Shown piece after piece: positions 29,801 to 38,725 of a stretch of DNA of 64,000 bases. The notes beneath the pieces are model-generated. The model saw only the letters and a program-made list of their open reading frames with translations, had not been told where the DNA came from and made no database searches. This DNA comes from Rhynchopus sp. YZ270_cl-10 (Eukaryota > Euglenozoa > Diplonemea > Diplonemida > Diplonemidae), in NCBI GenBank assembly GCA_964035575.1, contig OZ037893.1:186001-250000 (forward strand), read 5' to 3'. A program made the position numbers and the translations under genes. Numbering within the stretch: position 1 is the first letter of the stretch; every line of letters begins with the position of its first letter.

Positions 29801-32800
29801 GTCGGGTCTGTGAAGTTGGTGGCGTATTCGCACAACATTGAGTCGACAATACACCAGGGAGCAATCAGGTTCGAAGGTGTGTTCTGGCACTCGCTGTATG
29901 AACGTCCCTCCCACGTCCACTCGGACTTGCAGGCACAGGGCTGACCTGCTGGCACTTCAGTTGGGGCTGCGCACGAAATCCACGCAACACCTCCAAAGGC
30001 AGGCGTGGGGGCGGTCTTGCAGGGAGTGAACTTTGCCTCGCACGACAACACACCGTTCACCTCGGCACAGTCTGTCGCACACTCGCAAGCCGGAGCATCG
30101 TCCGTAATGTCACCTTGGCACGACACAATACCACCAACGCCGGCAATGTACTGGTCCAGGTTTGGGCAATCGCTGTCCTTCACAATGCAGAACGGCTTTC
30201 CAGGTTGGTCCTGTGTCGTCGCACAGAGGGACTGCTTTGCACCCCACCAGTACCACTCCTCCGCACACTCGCAGGCGTCAGCGCGCAGGCACTGGGTGTA
30301 CTTCAGGTCGCGTGTGCCGTCCTTCAGCGTCTTTGGTGATGCGCAAGAATCCTCCACCTCGCACCACGTCTTCAGCAGGCCAGTCACTGCGTAGTCAGCA
30401 TCCGCCCCACAGCCGTTGTGGGTCACACCATTGTATGTCCACACGTCCTTGCACGGGCAGGTGTCGGCCTCACAGGCGGATGCGTGCACTGTGCCTCCTG
30501 TCGGGTCGGCGATCTCGTGTGCCGCGAGACAGTCCGGAGACGTCACACACCAGTGGTTGTAGAAGCTCTGTGCATTCGCAGGTCCGTGGCAACCTTCGTA
30601 GGTGGTGCCGTTGAAGTTCCACGAGGCAAGACATTCGCAGGAGGGGTGGTCGCAAGGCACGTACTGTGTGCTGCTGGAAGACGTGGCAGTCAGGCAGGGT
30701 GCGTTTGCGACTTCGCAGTGCGGCACAACACCGTCAAGGCACTGGTCCGCTCCGTTCTCCTGTTTGCATGTGCAGACTTCGGTACCAACACCGTCTGTGC
30801 ACGTCTTGTACGCGTAGGAAATGCCGTTGCTGTCCACACGTGCACTGCCAACTGTGCAAGTAAAGCCAACCTTGCACCAAGGCTGTCCAGGCCAGGACTT
30901 CGTTGTGGTGCATCCGTTGAACGTCTCACCCTCATGCTCCCAACTGTCCAGACAGTCGCATGCTCCTGGAAGCTCTTCTGGCACACATGCAGAGTACGAT
31001 CCACCCGAAGGGTTTGCAACACCAGACAGGCAAGGTGCGTTCTCCACTTCACACCACGACTTCACGTTTGCACGGAACAGACTCGAAAAGTCGCCATCGC
31101 AAGAAGCCGAAGGGCAGCCAGACTGCGAGTCACACCCTGCAAGTTCTGGGTAAGACCACGTGTCCTTGCACCTGCACGGTTCTGTTCCGTACTGAAACTC
31201 AGTGTCTGCAACACAGAACCGTCCATACACAAGTTCTCCCGAGGTCGGGTCTGTGAAGTTGGTGGCGTATTCGCACAACATTGAGTCGACAATACACCAG
31301 GGAGCAATCAGGTTCGAAGGTGTGTTCTGGCACTCGCTGTATGAACGTCCCTCCCACGTCCACTCGGACTTGCAGGCACAGGGCTGACCTGCTGGCACTT
31401 CAGTTGGGGCTGCGCACGAAATCCACGCAACACCTCCAAAGGCAGGCGTGGGGGCGGTCTTGCAGGGAGTGAACTTTGCCTCGCACGACAACACACCGTT
31501 CACCTCGGCACAGTCTGTCGCACACTCGCAAGCCGGAGCATCGTCCGTAATGTCACCTTGGCACGACACAATACCACCAACGCCGGCAATGTACTGGTCC
31601 AGGTTTGGGCAATCGCTGTCCTTCACAATGCAGAACGGCTTTCCAGGTTGGTCCTGTGTCGTCGCACAGAGGGACTGCTTTGCACCCCACCAGTACCACT
31701 CCTCCGCACACTCGCAGGCGTCAGCGCGCAGGCACTGGGTGTACTTCAGGTCGCGTGTGCCGTCCTTCAGCGTCTTTGGTGATGCGCAAGAATCCTCCAC
31801 CTCGCACCACGTCTTCAGCAGGCCAGTCACTGCGTAGTCAGCATCCGCCCCACAGCCGTTGTGGGTCACACCATTGTATGTCCACACGTCCTTGCACGGG
31901 CAGGTGTCGGCCTCACAGGCGGATGCGTGCACTGTGCCTCCTGTCGGGTCGGCGATCTCGTGTGCCGCGAGACAGTCCGGAGACGTCACACACCAGTGGT
32001 TGTAGAAGCTCTGTGCATTCGCAGGTCCGTGGCAACCTTCGTAGGTGGTGCCGTTGAAGTTCCACGAGGCAAGACATTCGCAGGAGGGGTGGTCGCAAGG
32101 CACGTACTGTGTGCTGCTGGAAGACGTGGCAGTCAGGCAGGGTGCGTTTGCGACTTCGCAGTGCGGCACAACACCGTCAAGGCACTGGTCCGCTCCGTTC
32201 TCCTGTTTGCATGTGCAGACTTCGGTACCAACACCGTCTGTGCACGTCTTGTACGCGTAGGAAATGCCGTTGCTGTCCACACGTGCACTGCCAACTGTGC
32301 AAGTAAAGCCAACCTTGCACCAAGGCTGTCCAGGCCAGGACTTCGTTGTGGTGCATCCGTTGAACGTCTCACCCTCATGCTCCCAACTGTCCAGACAGTC
32401 GCATGCTCCTGGAAGCTCTTCTGGCACACATGCAGAGTACGATCCACCCGAAGGGTTTGCAACACCAGACAGGCAAGGTGCGTTCTCCACTTCACACCAC
32501 GACTTCACGTTTGCACGGAACAGACTCGAAAAGTCGCCATCGCAAGAAGCCGAAGGGCAGCCAGACTGCGAGTCACACCCTGCAAGTTCTGGGTAAGACC
32601 ACGTGTCCTTGCACCTGCACGGTTCTGTTCCGTACTGAAACTCAGTGTCTGCAACACAGAACCGTCCATACACAAGTTCTCCCGAGGTCGGGTCTGTGAA
32701 GTTGGTGGCGTATTCGCACAACATTGAGTCGACAATACACCAGGGAGCAATCAGGTTCGAAGGTGTGTTCTGGCACTCGCTGTATGAACGTCCCTCCCAC

Positions 32801-35775
32801 GTCCACTCGGACTTGCAGGCACAGGGCTGACCTGCTGGCACTTCAGTTGGGGCTGCGCACGAAATCCACGCAACACCTCCAAAGGCAGGCGTGGGGGCGG
32901 TCTTGCAGGGAGTGAACTTTGCCTCGCACGACAACACACCGTTCACCTCGGCACAGTCTGTCGCACACTCGCAAGCCGGAGCATCGTCCGTAATGTCACC
33001 TTGGCACGACACAATACCACCAACGCCGGCAATGTACTGGTCCAGGTTTGGGCAATCGCTGTCCTTCACAATGCAGAACGGCTTTCCAGGTTGGTCCTGT
33101 GTCGTCGCACAGAGGGACTGCTTTGCACCCCACCAGTACCACTCCTCCGCACACTCGCAGGCGTCAGCGCGCAGGCACTGGGTGTACTTCAGGTCGCGTG
33201 TGCCGTCCTTCAGCGTCTTTGGTGATGCGCAAGAATCCTCCACCTCGCACCACGTCTTCAGCAGGCCAGTCACTGCGTAGTCAGCATCCGCCCCACAGCC
33301 GTTGTGGGTCACACCATTGTATGTCCACACGTCCTTGCACGGGCAGGTGTCGGCCTCACAGGCGGATGCGTGCACTGTGCCTCCTGTCGGGTCGGCGATC
33401 TCGTGTGCCGCGAGACAGTCCGGAGACGTCACACACCAGTGGTTGTAGAAGCTCTGTGCATTCGCAGGTCCGTGGCAACCTTCGTAGGTGGTGCCGTTGA
33501 AGTTCCACGAGGCAAGACATTCGCAGGAGGGGTGGTCGCAAGGCACGTACTGTGTGCTGCTGGAAGACGTGGCAGTCAGGCAGGGTGCGTTTGCGACTTC
33601 GCAGTGCGGCACAACACCGTCAAGGCACTGGTCCGCTCCGTTCTCCTGTTTGCATGTGCAGACTTCGGTACCAACACCGTCTGTGCACGTCTTGTACGCG
33701 TAGGAAATGCCGTTGCTGTCCACACGTGCACTGCCAACTGTGCAAGTAAAGCCAACCTTGCACCAAGGCTGTCCAGGCCAGGACTTCGTTGTGGTGCATC
33801 CGTTGAACGTCTCACCCTCATGCTCCCAACTGTCCAGACAGTCGCATGCTCCTGGAAGCTCTTCTGGCACACATGCAGAGTACGATCCACCCGAAGGGTT
33901 TGCAACACCAGACAGGCAAGGTGCGTTCTCCACTTCACACCACGACTTCACGTTTGCACGGAACAGACTCGAAAAGTCGCCATCGCAAGAAGCCGAAGGG
34001 CAGCCAGACTGCGAGTCACACCCTGCAAGTTCTGGGTAAGACCACGTGTCCTTGCACCTGCACGGTTCTGTTCCGTACTGAAACTCAGTGTCTGCAACAC
34101 AGAACCGTCCATACACAAGTTCTCCCGAGGTCGGGTCTGTGAAGTTGGTGGCGTATTCGCACAACATTGAGTCGACAATACACCAGGGAGCAATCAGGTT
34201 CGAAGGTGTGTTCTGGCACTCGCTGTATGAACGTCCCTCCCACGTCCACTCGGACTTGCAGGCACAGGGCTGACCTGCTGGCACTTCAGTTGGGGCTGCG
34301 CACGAAATCCACGCAACACCTCCAAAGGCAGGCGTGGGGGCGGTCTTGCAGGGAGTGAACTTTGCCTCGCACGACAACACACCGTTCACCTCGGCACAGT
34401 CTGTCGCACACTCGCAAGCCGGAGCATCGTCCGTAATGTCACCTTGGCACGACACAATACCACCAACGCCGGCAATGTACTGGTCCAGGTTTGGGCAATC
34501 GCTGTCCTTCACAATGCAGAACGGCTTTCCAGGTTGGTCCTGTGTCGTCGCACAGAGGGACTGCTTTGCACCCCACCAGTACCACTCCTCCGCACACTCG
34601 CAGGCGTCAGCGCGCAGGCACTGGGTGTACTTCAGGTCGCGTGTGCCGTCCTTCAGCGTCTTTGGTGATGCGCAAGAATCCTCCACCTCGCACCACGTCT
34701 TCAGCAGGCCAGTCACTGCGTAGTCAGCATCCGCCCCACAGCCGTTGTGGGTCACACCATTGTATGTCCACACGTCCTTGCACGGGCAGGTGTCGGCCTC
34801 ACAGGCGGATGCGTGCACTGTGCCTCCTGTCGGGTCGGCGATCTCGTGTGCCGCGAGACAGTCCGGAGACGTCACACACCAGTGGTTGTAGAAGCTCTGT
34901 GCATTCGCAGGTCCGTGGCAACCTTCGTAGGTGGTGCCGTTGAAGTTCCACGAGGCAAGACATTCGCAGGAGGGGTGGTCGCAAGGCACGTACTGTGTGC
35001 TGCTGGAAGACGTGGCAGTCAGGCAGGGTGCGTTTGCGACTTCGCAGTGCGGCACAACACCGTCAAGGCACTGGTCCGCTCCGTTCTCCTGTTTGCATGT
35101 GCAGACTTCGGTACCAACACCGTCTGTGCACGTCTTGTACGCGTAGGAAATGCCGTTGCTGTCCACACGTGCACTGCCAACTGTGCAAGTAAAGCCAACC
35201 TTGCACCAAGGCTGTCCAGGCCAGGACTTCGTTGTGGTGCATCCGTTGAACGTCTCACCCTCATGCTCCCAACTGTCCAGACAGTCGCATGCTCCTGGAA
35301 GCTCTTCTGGCACACATGCAGAGTACGATCCACCCGAAGGGTTTGCAACACCAGACAGGCAAGGTGCGTTCTCCACTTCACACCACGACTTCACGTTTGC
35401 ACGGAACAGACTCGAAAAGTCGCCATCGCAAGAAGCCGAAGGGCAGCCAGACTGCGAGTCACACCCTGCAAGTTCTGGGTAAGACCACGTGTCCTTGCAC
35501 CTGCACGGTTCTGTTCCGTACTGAAACTCAGTGTCTGCAACACAGAACCGTCCATACACAAGTTCTCCCGAGGTCGGGTCTGTGAAGTTGGAAGCGAAGA
35601 CACAGAGATCGCTGGCCACCATACACCAAGGTGCAACGAAGTTCGAAGGTGTGTTTTGACATCCGCTGTATGAACGTCCCTCCCACGTCCACTCGGACTT
35701 GCAGTCACAAGAAGGCTGCCCTGACACAGTTGTGAGGAGTATTGTTAATAGACACAACACATATTTGGTGCCCAT
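23893..35775 (-). CDS. Giant secreted type-I membrane protein of eight 481-residue Cys-rich units
   Basis: A single open frame; the ATG at 35775-35773 gives about 3960 residues and begins with a signal peptide (MGTKYVLCLLTILLTTVSG). The ectodomain is eight tandem units of 481 residues. Each unit has eight modules of 45-70 residues opening with a CxCxxxW-type motif (CACKSEWTWEGRSYSEC, CRCKDTWSYPELAGC, CDCLDSWEHEGETFNGC and others), often followed by WC and a closing cysteine, loosely like fibronectin type II modules. The last unit diverges, then comes an acidic linker, one transmembrane helix (LSVWLLILILFLSLLCLALI) and a cytoplasmic tail of about 55 residues. It is likely an adhesin, surface-coat or flagellar surface protein. 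It lies about 150 nt downstream of the PPR gene. Domain family unconfirmed. Confidence 0.9.
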   Translation of the reverse strand: MGTKYVLCLLTILLTTVSGQPSCDCKSEWTWEGRSYSGCQNTPSNFVAPWCMVASDLCVFASNFTDPTSGELVYGRFCVADTEFQYGTEPCRCKDTWSYPELAGCDSQSGCPSASCDGDFSSLFRANVKSWCEVENAPCLSGVANPSGGSYSACVPEELPGACDCLDSWEHEGETFNGCTTTKSWPGQPWCKVGFTCTVGSARVDSNGISYAYKTCTDGVGTEVCTCKQENGADQCLDGVVPHCEVANAPCLTATSSSSTQYVPCDHPSCECLASWNFNGTTYEGCHGPANAQSFYNHWCVTSPDCLAAHEIADPTGGTVHASACEADTCPCKDVWTYNGVTHNGCGADADYAVTGLLKTWCEVEDSCASPKTLKDGTRDLKYTQCLRADACECAEEWYWWGAKQSLCATTQDQPGKPFCIVKDSDCPNLDQYIAGVGGIVSCQGDITDDAPACECATDCAEVNGVLSCEAKFTPCKTAPTPAFGGVAWISCAAPTEVPAGQPCACKSEWTWEGRSYSECQNTPSNLIAPWCIVDSMLCEYATNFTDPTSGELVYGRFCVADTEFQYGTEPCRCKDTWSYPELAGCDSQSGCPSASCDGDFSSLFRANVKSWCEVENAPCLSGVANPSGGSYSACVPEELPGACDCLDSWEHEGETFNGCTTTKSWPGQPWCKVGFTCTVGSARVDSNGISYAYKTCTDGVGTEVCTCKQENGADQCLDGVVPHCEVANAPCLTATSSSSTQYVPCDHPSCECLASWNFNGTTYEGCHGPANAQSFYNHWCVTSPDCLAAHEIADPTGGTVHASACEADTCPCKDVWTYNGVTHNGCGADADYAVTGLLKTWCEVEDSCASPKTLKDGTRDLKYTQCLRADACECAEEWYWWGAKQSLCATTQDQPGKPFCIVKDSDCPNLDQYIAGVGGIVSCQGDITDDAPACECATDCAEVNGVLSCEAKFTPCKTAPTPAFGGVAWISCAAPTEVPAGQPCACKSEWTWEGRSYSECQNTPSNLIAPWCIVDSMLCEYATNFTDPTSGELVYGRFCVADTEFQYGTEPCRCKDTWSYPELAGCDSQSGCPSASCDGDFSSLFRANVKSWCEVENAPCLSGVANPSGGSYSACVPEELPGACDCLDSWEHEGETFNGCTTTKSWPGQPWCKVGFTCTVGSARVDSNGISYAYKTCTDGVGTEVCTCKQENGADQCLDGVVPHCEVANAPCLTATSSSSTQYVPCDHPSCECLASWNFNGTTYEGCHGPANAQSFYNHWCVTSPDCLAAHEIADPTGGTVHASACEADTCPCKDVWTYNGVTHNGCGADADYAVTGLLKTWCEVEDSCASPKTLKDGTRDLKYTQCLRADACECAEEWYWWGAKQSLCATTQDQPGKPFCIVKDSDCPNLDQYIAGVGGIVSCQGDITDDAPACECATDCAEVNGVLSCEAKFTPCKTAPTPAFGGVAWISCAAPTEVPAGQPCACKSEWTWEGRSYSECQNTPSNLIAPWCIVDSMLCEYATNFTDPTSGELVYGRFCVADTEFQYGTEPCRCKDTWSYPELAGCDSQSGCPSASCDGDFSSLFRANVKSWCEVENAPCLSGVANPSGGSYSACVPEELPGACDCLDSWEHEGETFNGCTTTKSWPGQPWCKVGFTCTVGSARVDSNGISYAYKTCTDGVGTEVCTCKQENGADQCLDGVVPHCEVANAPCLTATSSSSTQYVPCDHPSCECLASWNFNGTTYEGCHGPANAQSFYNHWCVTSPDCLAAHEIADPTGGTVHASACEADTCPCKDVWTYNGVTHNGCGADADYAVTGLLKTWCEVEDSCASPKTLKDGTRDLKYTQCLRADACECAEEWYWWGAKQSLCATTQDQPGKPFCIVKDSDCPNLDQYIAGVGGIVSCQGDITDDAPACECATDCAEVNGVLSCEAKFTPCKTAPTPAFGGVAWISCAAPTEVPAGQPCACKSEWTWEGRSYSECQNTPSNLIAPWCIVDSMLCEYATNFTDPTSGELVYGRFCVADTEFQYGTEPCRCKDTWSYPELAGCDSQSGCPSASCDGDFSSLFRANVKSWCEVENAPCLSGVANPSGGSYSACVPEELPGACDCLDSWEHEGETFNGCTTTKSWPGQPWCKVGFTCTVGSARVDSNGISYAYKTCTDGVGTEVCTCKQENGADQCLDGVVPHCEVANAPCLTATSSSSTQYVPCDHPSCECLASWNFNGTTYEGCHGPANAQSFYNHWCVTSPDCLAAHEIADPTGGTVHASACEADTCPCKDVWTYNGVTHNGCGADADYAVTGLLKTWCEVEDSCASPKTLKDGTRDLKYTQCLRADACECAEEWYWWGAKQSLCATTQDQPGKPFCIVKDSDCPNLDQYIAGVGGIVSCQGDITDDAPACECATDCAEVNGVLSCEAKFTPCKTAPTPAFGGVAWISCAAPTEVPAGQPCACKSEWTWEGRSYSECQNTPSNLIAPWCIVDSMLCEYATNFTDPTSGELVYGRFCVADTEFQYGTEPCRCKDTWSYPELAGCDSQSGCPSASCDGDFSSLFRANVKSWCEVENAPCLSGVANPSGGSYSACVPEELPGACDCLDSWEHEGETFNGCTTTKSWPGQPWCKVGFTCTVGSARVDSNGISYAYKTCTDGVGTEVCTCKQENGADQCLDGVVPHCEVANAPCLTATSSSSTQYVPCDHPSCECLASWNFNGTTYEGCHGPANAQSFYNHWCVTSPDCLAAHEIADPTGGTVHASACEADTCPCKDVWTYNGVTHNGCGADADYAVTGLLKTWCEVEDSCASPKTLKDGTRDLKYTQCLRADACECAEEWYWWGAKQSLCATTQDQPGKPFCIVKDSDCPNLDQYIAGVGGIVSCQGDITDDAPACECATDCAEVNGVLSCEAKFTPCKTAPTPAFGGVAWISCAAPTEVPAGQPCACKSEWTWEGRSYSECQNTPSNLIAPWCIVDSMLCEYATNFTDPTSGELVYGRFCVADTEFQYGTEPCRCKDTWSYPELAGCDSQSGCPSASCDGDFSSLFRANVKSWCEVENAPCLSGVANPSGGSYSACVPEELPGACDCLDSWEHEGETFNGCTTTKSWPGQPWCKVGFTCTVGSARVDSNGISYAYKTCTDGVGTEVCTCKQENGADQCLDGVVPHCEVANAPCLTATSSSSTQYVPCDHPSCECLASWNFNGTTYEGCHGPANAQSFYNHWCVTSPDCLAAHEIADPTGGTVHASACEADTCPCKDVWTYNGVTHNGCGADADYAVTGLLKTWCEVEDSCASPKTLKDGTRDLKYTQCLRADACECAEEWYWWGAKQSLCATTQDQPGKPFCIVKDSDCPNLDQYIAGVGGIVSCQGDITDDAPACECATDCAEVNGVLSCEAKFTPCKTAPTPAFGGVAWISCAAPTEVPAGQPCACKSEWTWEGRSYSECQNTPSNLIAPWCIVDSMLCEYATNFTDPTSGELVYGRFCVADTEFQYGTEPCRCKDTWSYPELAGCDSQSGCPSASCDGDFSSLFRANVKSWCEVENAPCLSGVANPSGGSYSACVPEELPGACDCLDSWEHEGETFNGCTTTKSWPGQPWCKVGFTCTVGSARVDSNGISYAYKTCTDGVGTEVCTCKQENGADQCLDGVVPHCEVANAPCLTATSSSSTQYVPCDHPSCECLASWNFNGTTYEGCHGPANAQSFYNHWCVTSPDCLAAHEIADPTGGTVHASACEADTCPCKDVWTYNGVTHNGCGADADYAVTGLLKTWCEVEDSCASPKTLKDGTRDLKYTQCLRADACECAEEWYWWGAKQSLCATTQDQPGKPFCIVKDSDCPNLDQYIAGVGGIVSCQGDITDDAPACECATDCELVGGNNVCQPKFTPCKTAPSSSFGNAAWMVCPSGAADIGDTDPDGSADDDDGLSVWLLILILFLSLLCLALIAAASYLMLKSRRENQGNELCTQEAEAQLLDEQYTGNNKNIELDPLALTQGNDLDVEECTI
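24161..35705 (-). repeat. 1443-bp coding tandem repeat, eight units
   Basis: Unit borders fall near 35705, 34262, 32819, 31376, 29933, 28490, 27047 and 25604. The period is exactly 1443 bp. Wherever I compared internal units they are identical at the DNA level. The outer edges (35590-35705 and 24190-24310) differ, as expected if homogenisation is confined to the interior. Confidence 0.95.
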
Positions 35776-35992
35776 CTTGCACGCTGTGTATTTGATACCT
35801 GTGTGTTCAGTTGGGGAATTCGGTTGATAAATGTGAGTGAGCAAGTGATACTGTGGGGGAGGAACTGTGCGTAATCGTTGTATTGCCGTATCTACTGGCT
35901 CCTATGTGTTGCAGTAACGCAGCACAGAGACCATGAAAAGGGCCGTTGTGGCTGCTCCCCTCCCTCCCATCCCCCAACCCTACTAACTAGCA

Positions 35993-37403
35993 TCAAGAAG
36001 CGGATTTCGAATTGCTGGGACGATTCTTATCGCTTTTGCTTGGCCTTCTGTTCTCGTTTTCACGTGCCTCTTCTCGTATTTTCTTGATGACTCGCTCTGC
36101 GTCTGCGATGTACGACATATCGGTGCATATGAACTTACGTATACGCTGTCCACTGGACGTGTCCTCGTCGTCGTCAATGTTGTACACGTATTTGATGAAG
36201 TCGTTCTCCGAGCCCTCTGGGAGATTTGCATACATTCTGATTATGAGCCCTGCAGCAAAGCTCAGGTCGTTCCCGTCTTGGGTACCCATTTTGAACATCT
36301 GTTCTGCGCGTTTGATTTCATCCCTCAGCCGATCCTTGTCAACGAACGAAGGTGCACGCTTCTTGCACGCAGCGATGTACTCAGTATACGTCAGCATACC
36401 AGGCTTGCAGCCGCTGCTCCGCATTTCCTGCCAGGTGTGGTCGATGTCCTCTGGTTCGGAGTGCAGTTCCTTGTGTGTCGTAATAATAGATGTCCAGTGC
36501 TCCAAGGACGGCTTGAGGTCTTCTTCCGCGAAACGTTTGAGAATACGGTCAGTTGCGCCGTGATCTGGGTTTTTGCGTGCTGCGAGGAGCATTGCTGAGA
36601 GCGCCTCGTCCATAAAGACCTTGCCGGAGACTGAGAGTTTGGGTACTTTGCCGTCTTCGGTTTTGGGTGCAGACGGCTTTGGTGGTGCGTATAGAGTGTT
36701 TCCCTCCTGATCGGGGTCTGTCGCATCGGGACCGTCCTCCGCCTCTGTGCCTGCAGGTGGCACCTCCACTTCCGCCTCTCGAATCTGCGTCAGTACTTTA
36801 TCATAAAGATCATAAGACTTCTCGAATGTGTTAAAGTGCGGTATCAAACAGATCTCCTCCATCCACGTCGGGAAGTACAGTTCTGTGGGTTTTTTTTGTT
36901 TTTTCTTTTTGATAAATTGTTGGAGTAGTGTAGTAGGGGTTGTGTTGCCACAGTTGTGCAATCTCCACTCCTTTTTGGGGGAAGGGGCACATACTCTCCT
37001 GCTCTAATTGCTTCATCACTTTGAGGATCTTTCCTGAGTCGAGATCTTCGAAGGTTCCTGCGACCCTTCTTTTCACATGCCGCTTTTGACGGAGTTCTAA
37101 CTCCTTGACAATAGGCCGGAAGGAGGGTGCGAGACTGCCTTTCTCCACGCGACTCTTCCATTCTGTCTCAAGACTGTCGTAGTTAATTGTGAATTCGGGA
37201 GAGTGTTTACCCTGAGCATCATTAACACAGATCACATTGGCGAGGGACTCTGTAGGGGAGAGACTATTCACCGTCGCGGTCTTTTCCCCCGGCGTCTTTT
37301 TCTTCAGCTGCACCAAGTTCCCAGAGGATGCTCGTGACCACGCACGTACTCCCCCACTCAACGCCTTTCTCCCCGACGCCTTCACCAACGATGATAAACT
37401 CAT
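35993..37403 (-). CDS. Mitochondrial PPR-like protein, two exons
   Basis: Exon 1 is 37403-36995 and exon 2 is 36882-35993, encoding 432 residues. The N-terminus (MSLSSLVKASGRKALSGGVR) is basic and Ser-rich, typical of a mitochondrial presequence. PPR-type helices are visible around FAEEDLKPSLEHWTSIITTH and WQEMRSSGCKPGMLTYTEYI (the KPxxxTY pattern). The C-terminus is Lys/Arg/Ser-rich. The junction QLEQE|K|LYFPTWMEEICL joins two coding segments in phase 1 and removes a module B repeat. Reading through the repeat also stays open, but in a different frame that stops soon after. Probable mitochondrial RNA-binding factor; target unknown. An acceptor (CCGCTTAG) lies about 22 nt before the ATG. Confidence 0.82.
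36883..36994 (-). other. Intron of the PPR-like gene, consisting of one module B
   Basis: 112 nt with donor GTATGTG and acceptor ACCCACAG. Module B fills 36910-36970; only a short donor leader and an A-rich tail before CCCACAG are added. Confidence 0.85.
36910..36970 (+). repeat. Module B (intronic copy)
   Basis: Plus-strand core GATAAATTGTTGGAGTAGTG, TTGTGTTGCCACAGTTGTGC, AATCTCCACT. Other long copies are at 43688-43754, 48480-48545, 50125-50191, 51426-51491 and 54899-54963; variants are at 10363-10415 and 40926-40979; a remnant is at 58461-58486. On the minus strand most copies end in an A run. Confidence 0.85.
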
Positions 37404-37534
37404 ATTTTTTCTTTTAATCCCCTGCTAAGCGGAGTGGGGTGAGAGAGAGAGAGAGAGAGAGAGAGTGTGTGTGTATGTGGTCTAAAAGAAAGAAATGAAA
37501 ACACAAAGCCCTCTCTGGGACAGTGTACCGTTGG

Positions 37535-38332
37535 CAGGGGTCCTAAGAGTGGTAACTTTTACCACTTCTGAAGTGACCTTTTTTATTTTTTTGAAATCCG
37601 AAGGTCACTTCGAAGTGACCTTCGAAAAGTGCCCTAAAAAGTGACCTTCCCCTTTTTTATTTTTGAAATCTGGTGTCACGAAGTGACCTCGGGTGCTTAA
37701 CATACACCGGGAACACGTTGGAGCTTGTTCTTTGCGAATCTTATTTGAGCATGCTTCGGTCCGGGAATTTTTTTTTCTTTTTTTGCCAAGATCAGTGGTC
37801 TGCAGGGCTTGCCACAATGTATAATTTTCGCGCAATTTTTTGAAATGTTGCGTACCGTGGCTTCGCCAGAAACTTTCGTTTTAGCAAAATACGTAAAGGA
37901 AAATTCGCGGAAACTGACGATAATTACCAAAGACAGTGCCATTTTATGTCAACGTTTTTAGAAATGTTGCGTACCGTGGCTTCGCCAGGAACCTTTGGGT
38001 GCTGTGACCGCCGTTTCTTTTATAAATGCACCGAGGTTACTGATACGAAGGCTGACATCCACTACGGCTTGTGGATCACCAGTTACCAAGCTATCAAGGC
38101 TGCAGAGGCCTGGGGGAGAGCAGGCTTTCCGCAGGTTGGTCTGATGATACGGCGATAACCAACGTCTTCCCAGTGTGTATGTCCGAGGATTTGCACCTTT
38201 GCAACGACACTTTTTTTGTTGTTACCATACCGCCTCTGAGGGGGGAAAGTTTTTTTTTTCCCCCTCAAAAAACGAGAAGTGACCTTGAAGTTACCATTTT
38301 TATTTTTTTTGAGAACAGCGTTAGGACCCCTG
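37535..38332. mobile_element. hAT-like non-autonomous transposon inserted in a module A copy
   Basis: The ends CAGGGGTCCTAA / TTAGGACCCCTG are 12-bp inverted repeats flanked by an exact 8-bp duplication ACCGTTGG (37527-37534 and 38333-38340), the classic hAT signature. The 798-bp body holds AAGTGACCTT-type palindromes and a direct repeat of GTTGCGTACCGTGGCTTCGC (37849 and 37963). No transposase. Confidence 0.82.
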
Positions 38333-38398
38333 ACCGTTGGTCAAAAGAAGGAAATTAGATTCATCCAGAAGGAAAGAAAAATTGGAAAAAGACAATAG

Positions 38399-38616
38399 TG
38401 GGGTGATCAGAGGTACTTTTTTGCAGCTCCAGTCACAAAGAATCATGAAAAATCACGAAAAATCACAGAAAATCACAAAAAATCACGTACGCTCACAAAA
38501 AACCCAAACAAAATCACAATTTCGTTTTTGTAAGCATTTGTAACCGTTTGTAACCGTTGTGATTTTTTGTGATTTTTCTTGACTCGAGCTGCAAAAAAGT
38601 ACCTCTGATCACCCCA
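38399..38616. mobile_element. MITE with TGGGGTG termini and 5-bp duplication
   Basis: Inverted ends TGGGGTGATCAGAGGTAC.. and ..GTACCTCTGATCACCCCA extend about 30 bp. The flanking duplication is AATAG (38394-38398 and 38617-38621). The interior is made of AATCACAAAA-like repeats. Same termini and internal repeat as the element at 56476-56672. Confidence 0.8.
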
Positions 38617-38628
38617 AATAGTAGAGTT

Positions 38629-38725
38629 GAAATACAAAGCCCTCTTGTAAACAGTGTACCTTTGGTACATCACCGGCTGTACCGTGGGGTGGACACCTAA
38701 CCGTCCATTTCGTGGTTTACATCTG
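38629..38725 (+). repeat. Module A, full-length copy
   Basis: Carries GTGTACCTTTGGTACATCAC and CATTTCGTGGTTTACATCTG; lacks the CAGTCCTACAATC segment of the 22861 copy. Confidence 0.75.

Noticed and set aside
24265-35673. Long plus-strand reading frames (up to about 300 codons) recurring every 1443 bp
   Set aside because: They are antisense shadows of the repeated Cys-rich gene; they recur only because the DNA repeats, and the minus frame has the signal peptide, module pattern and membrane anchor.
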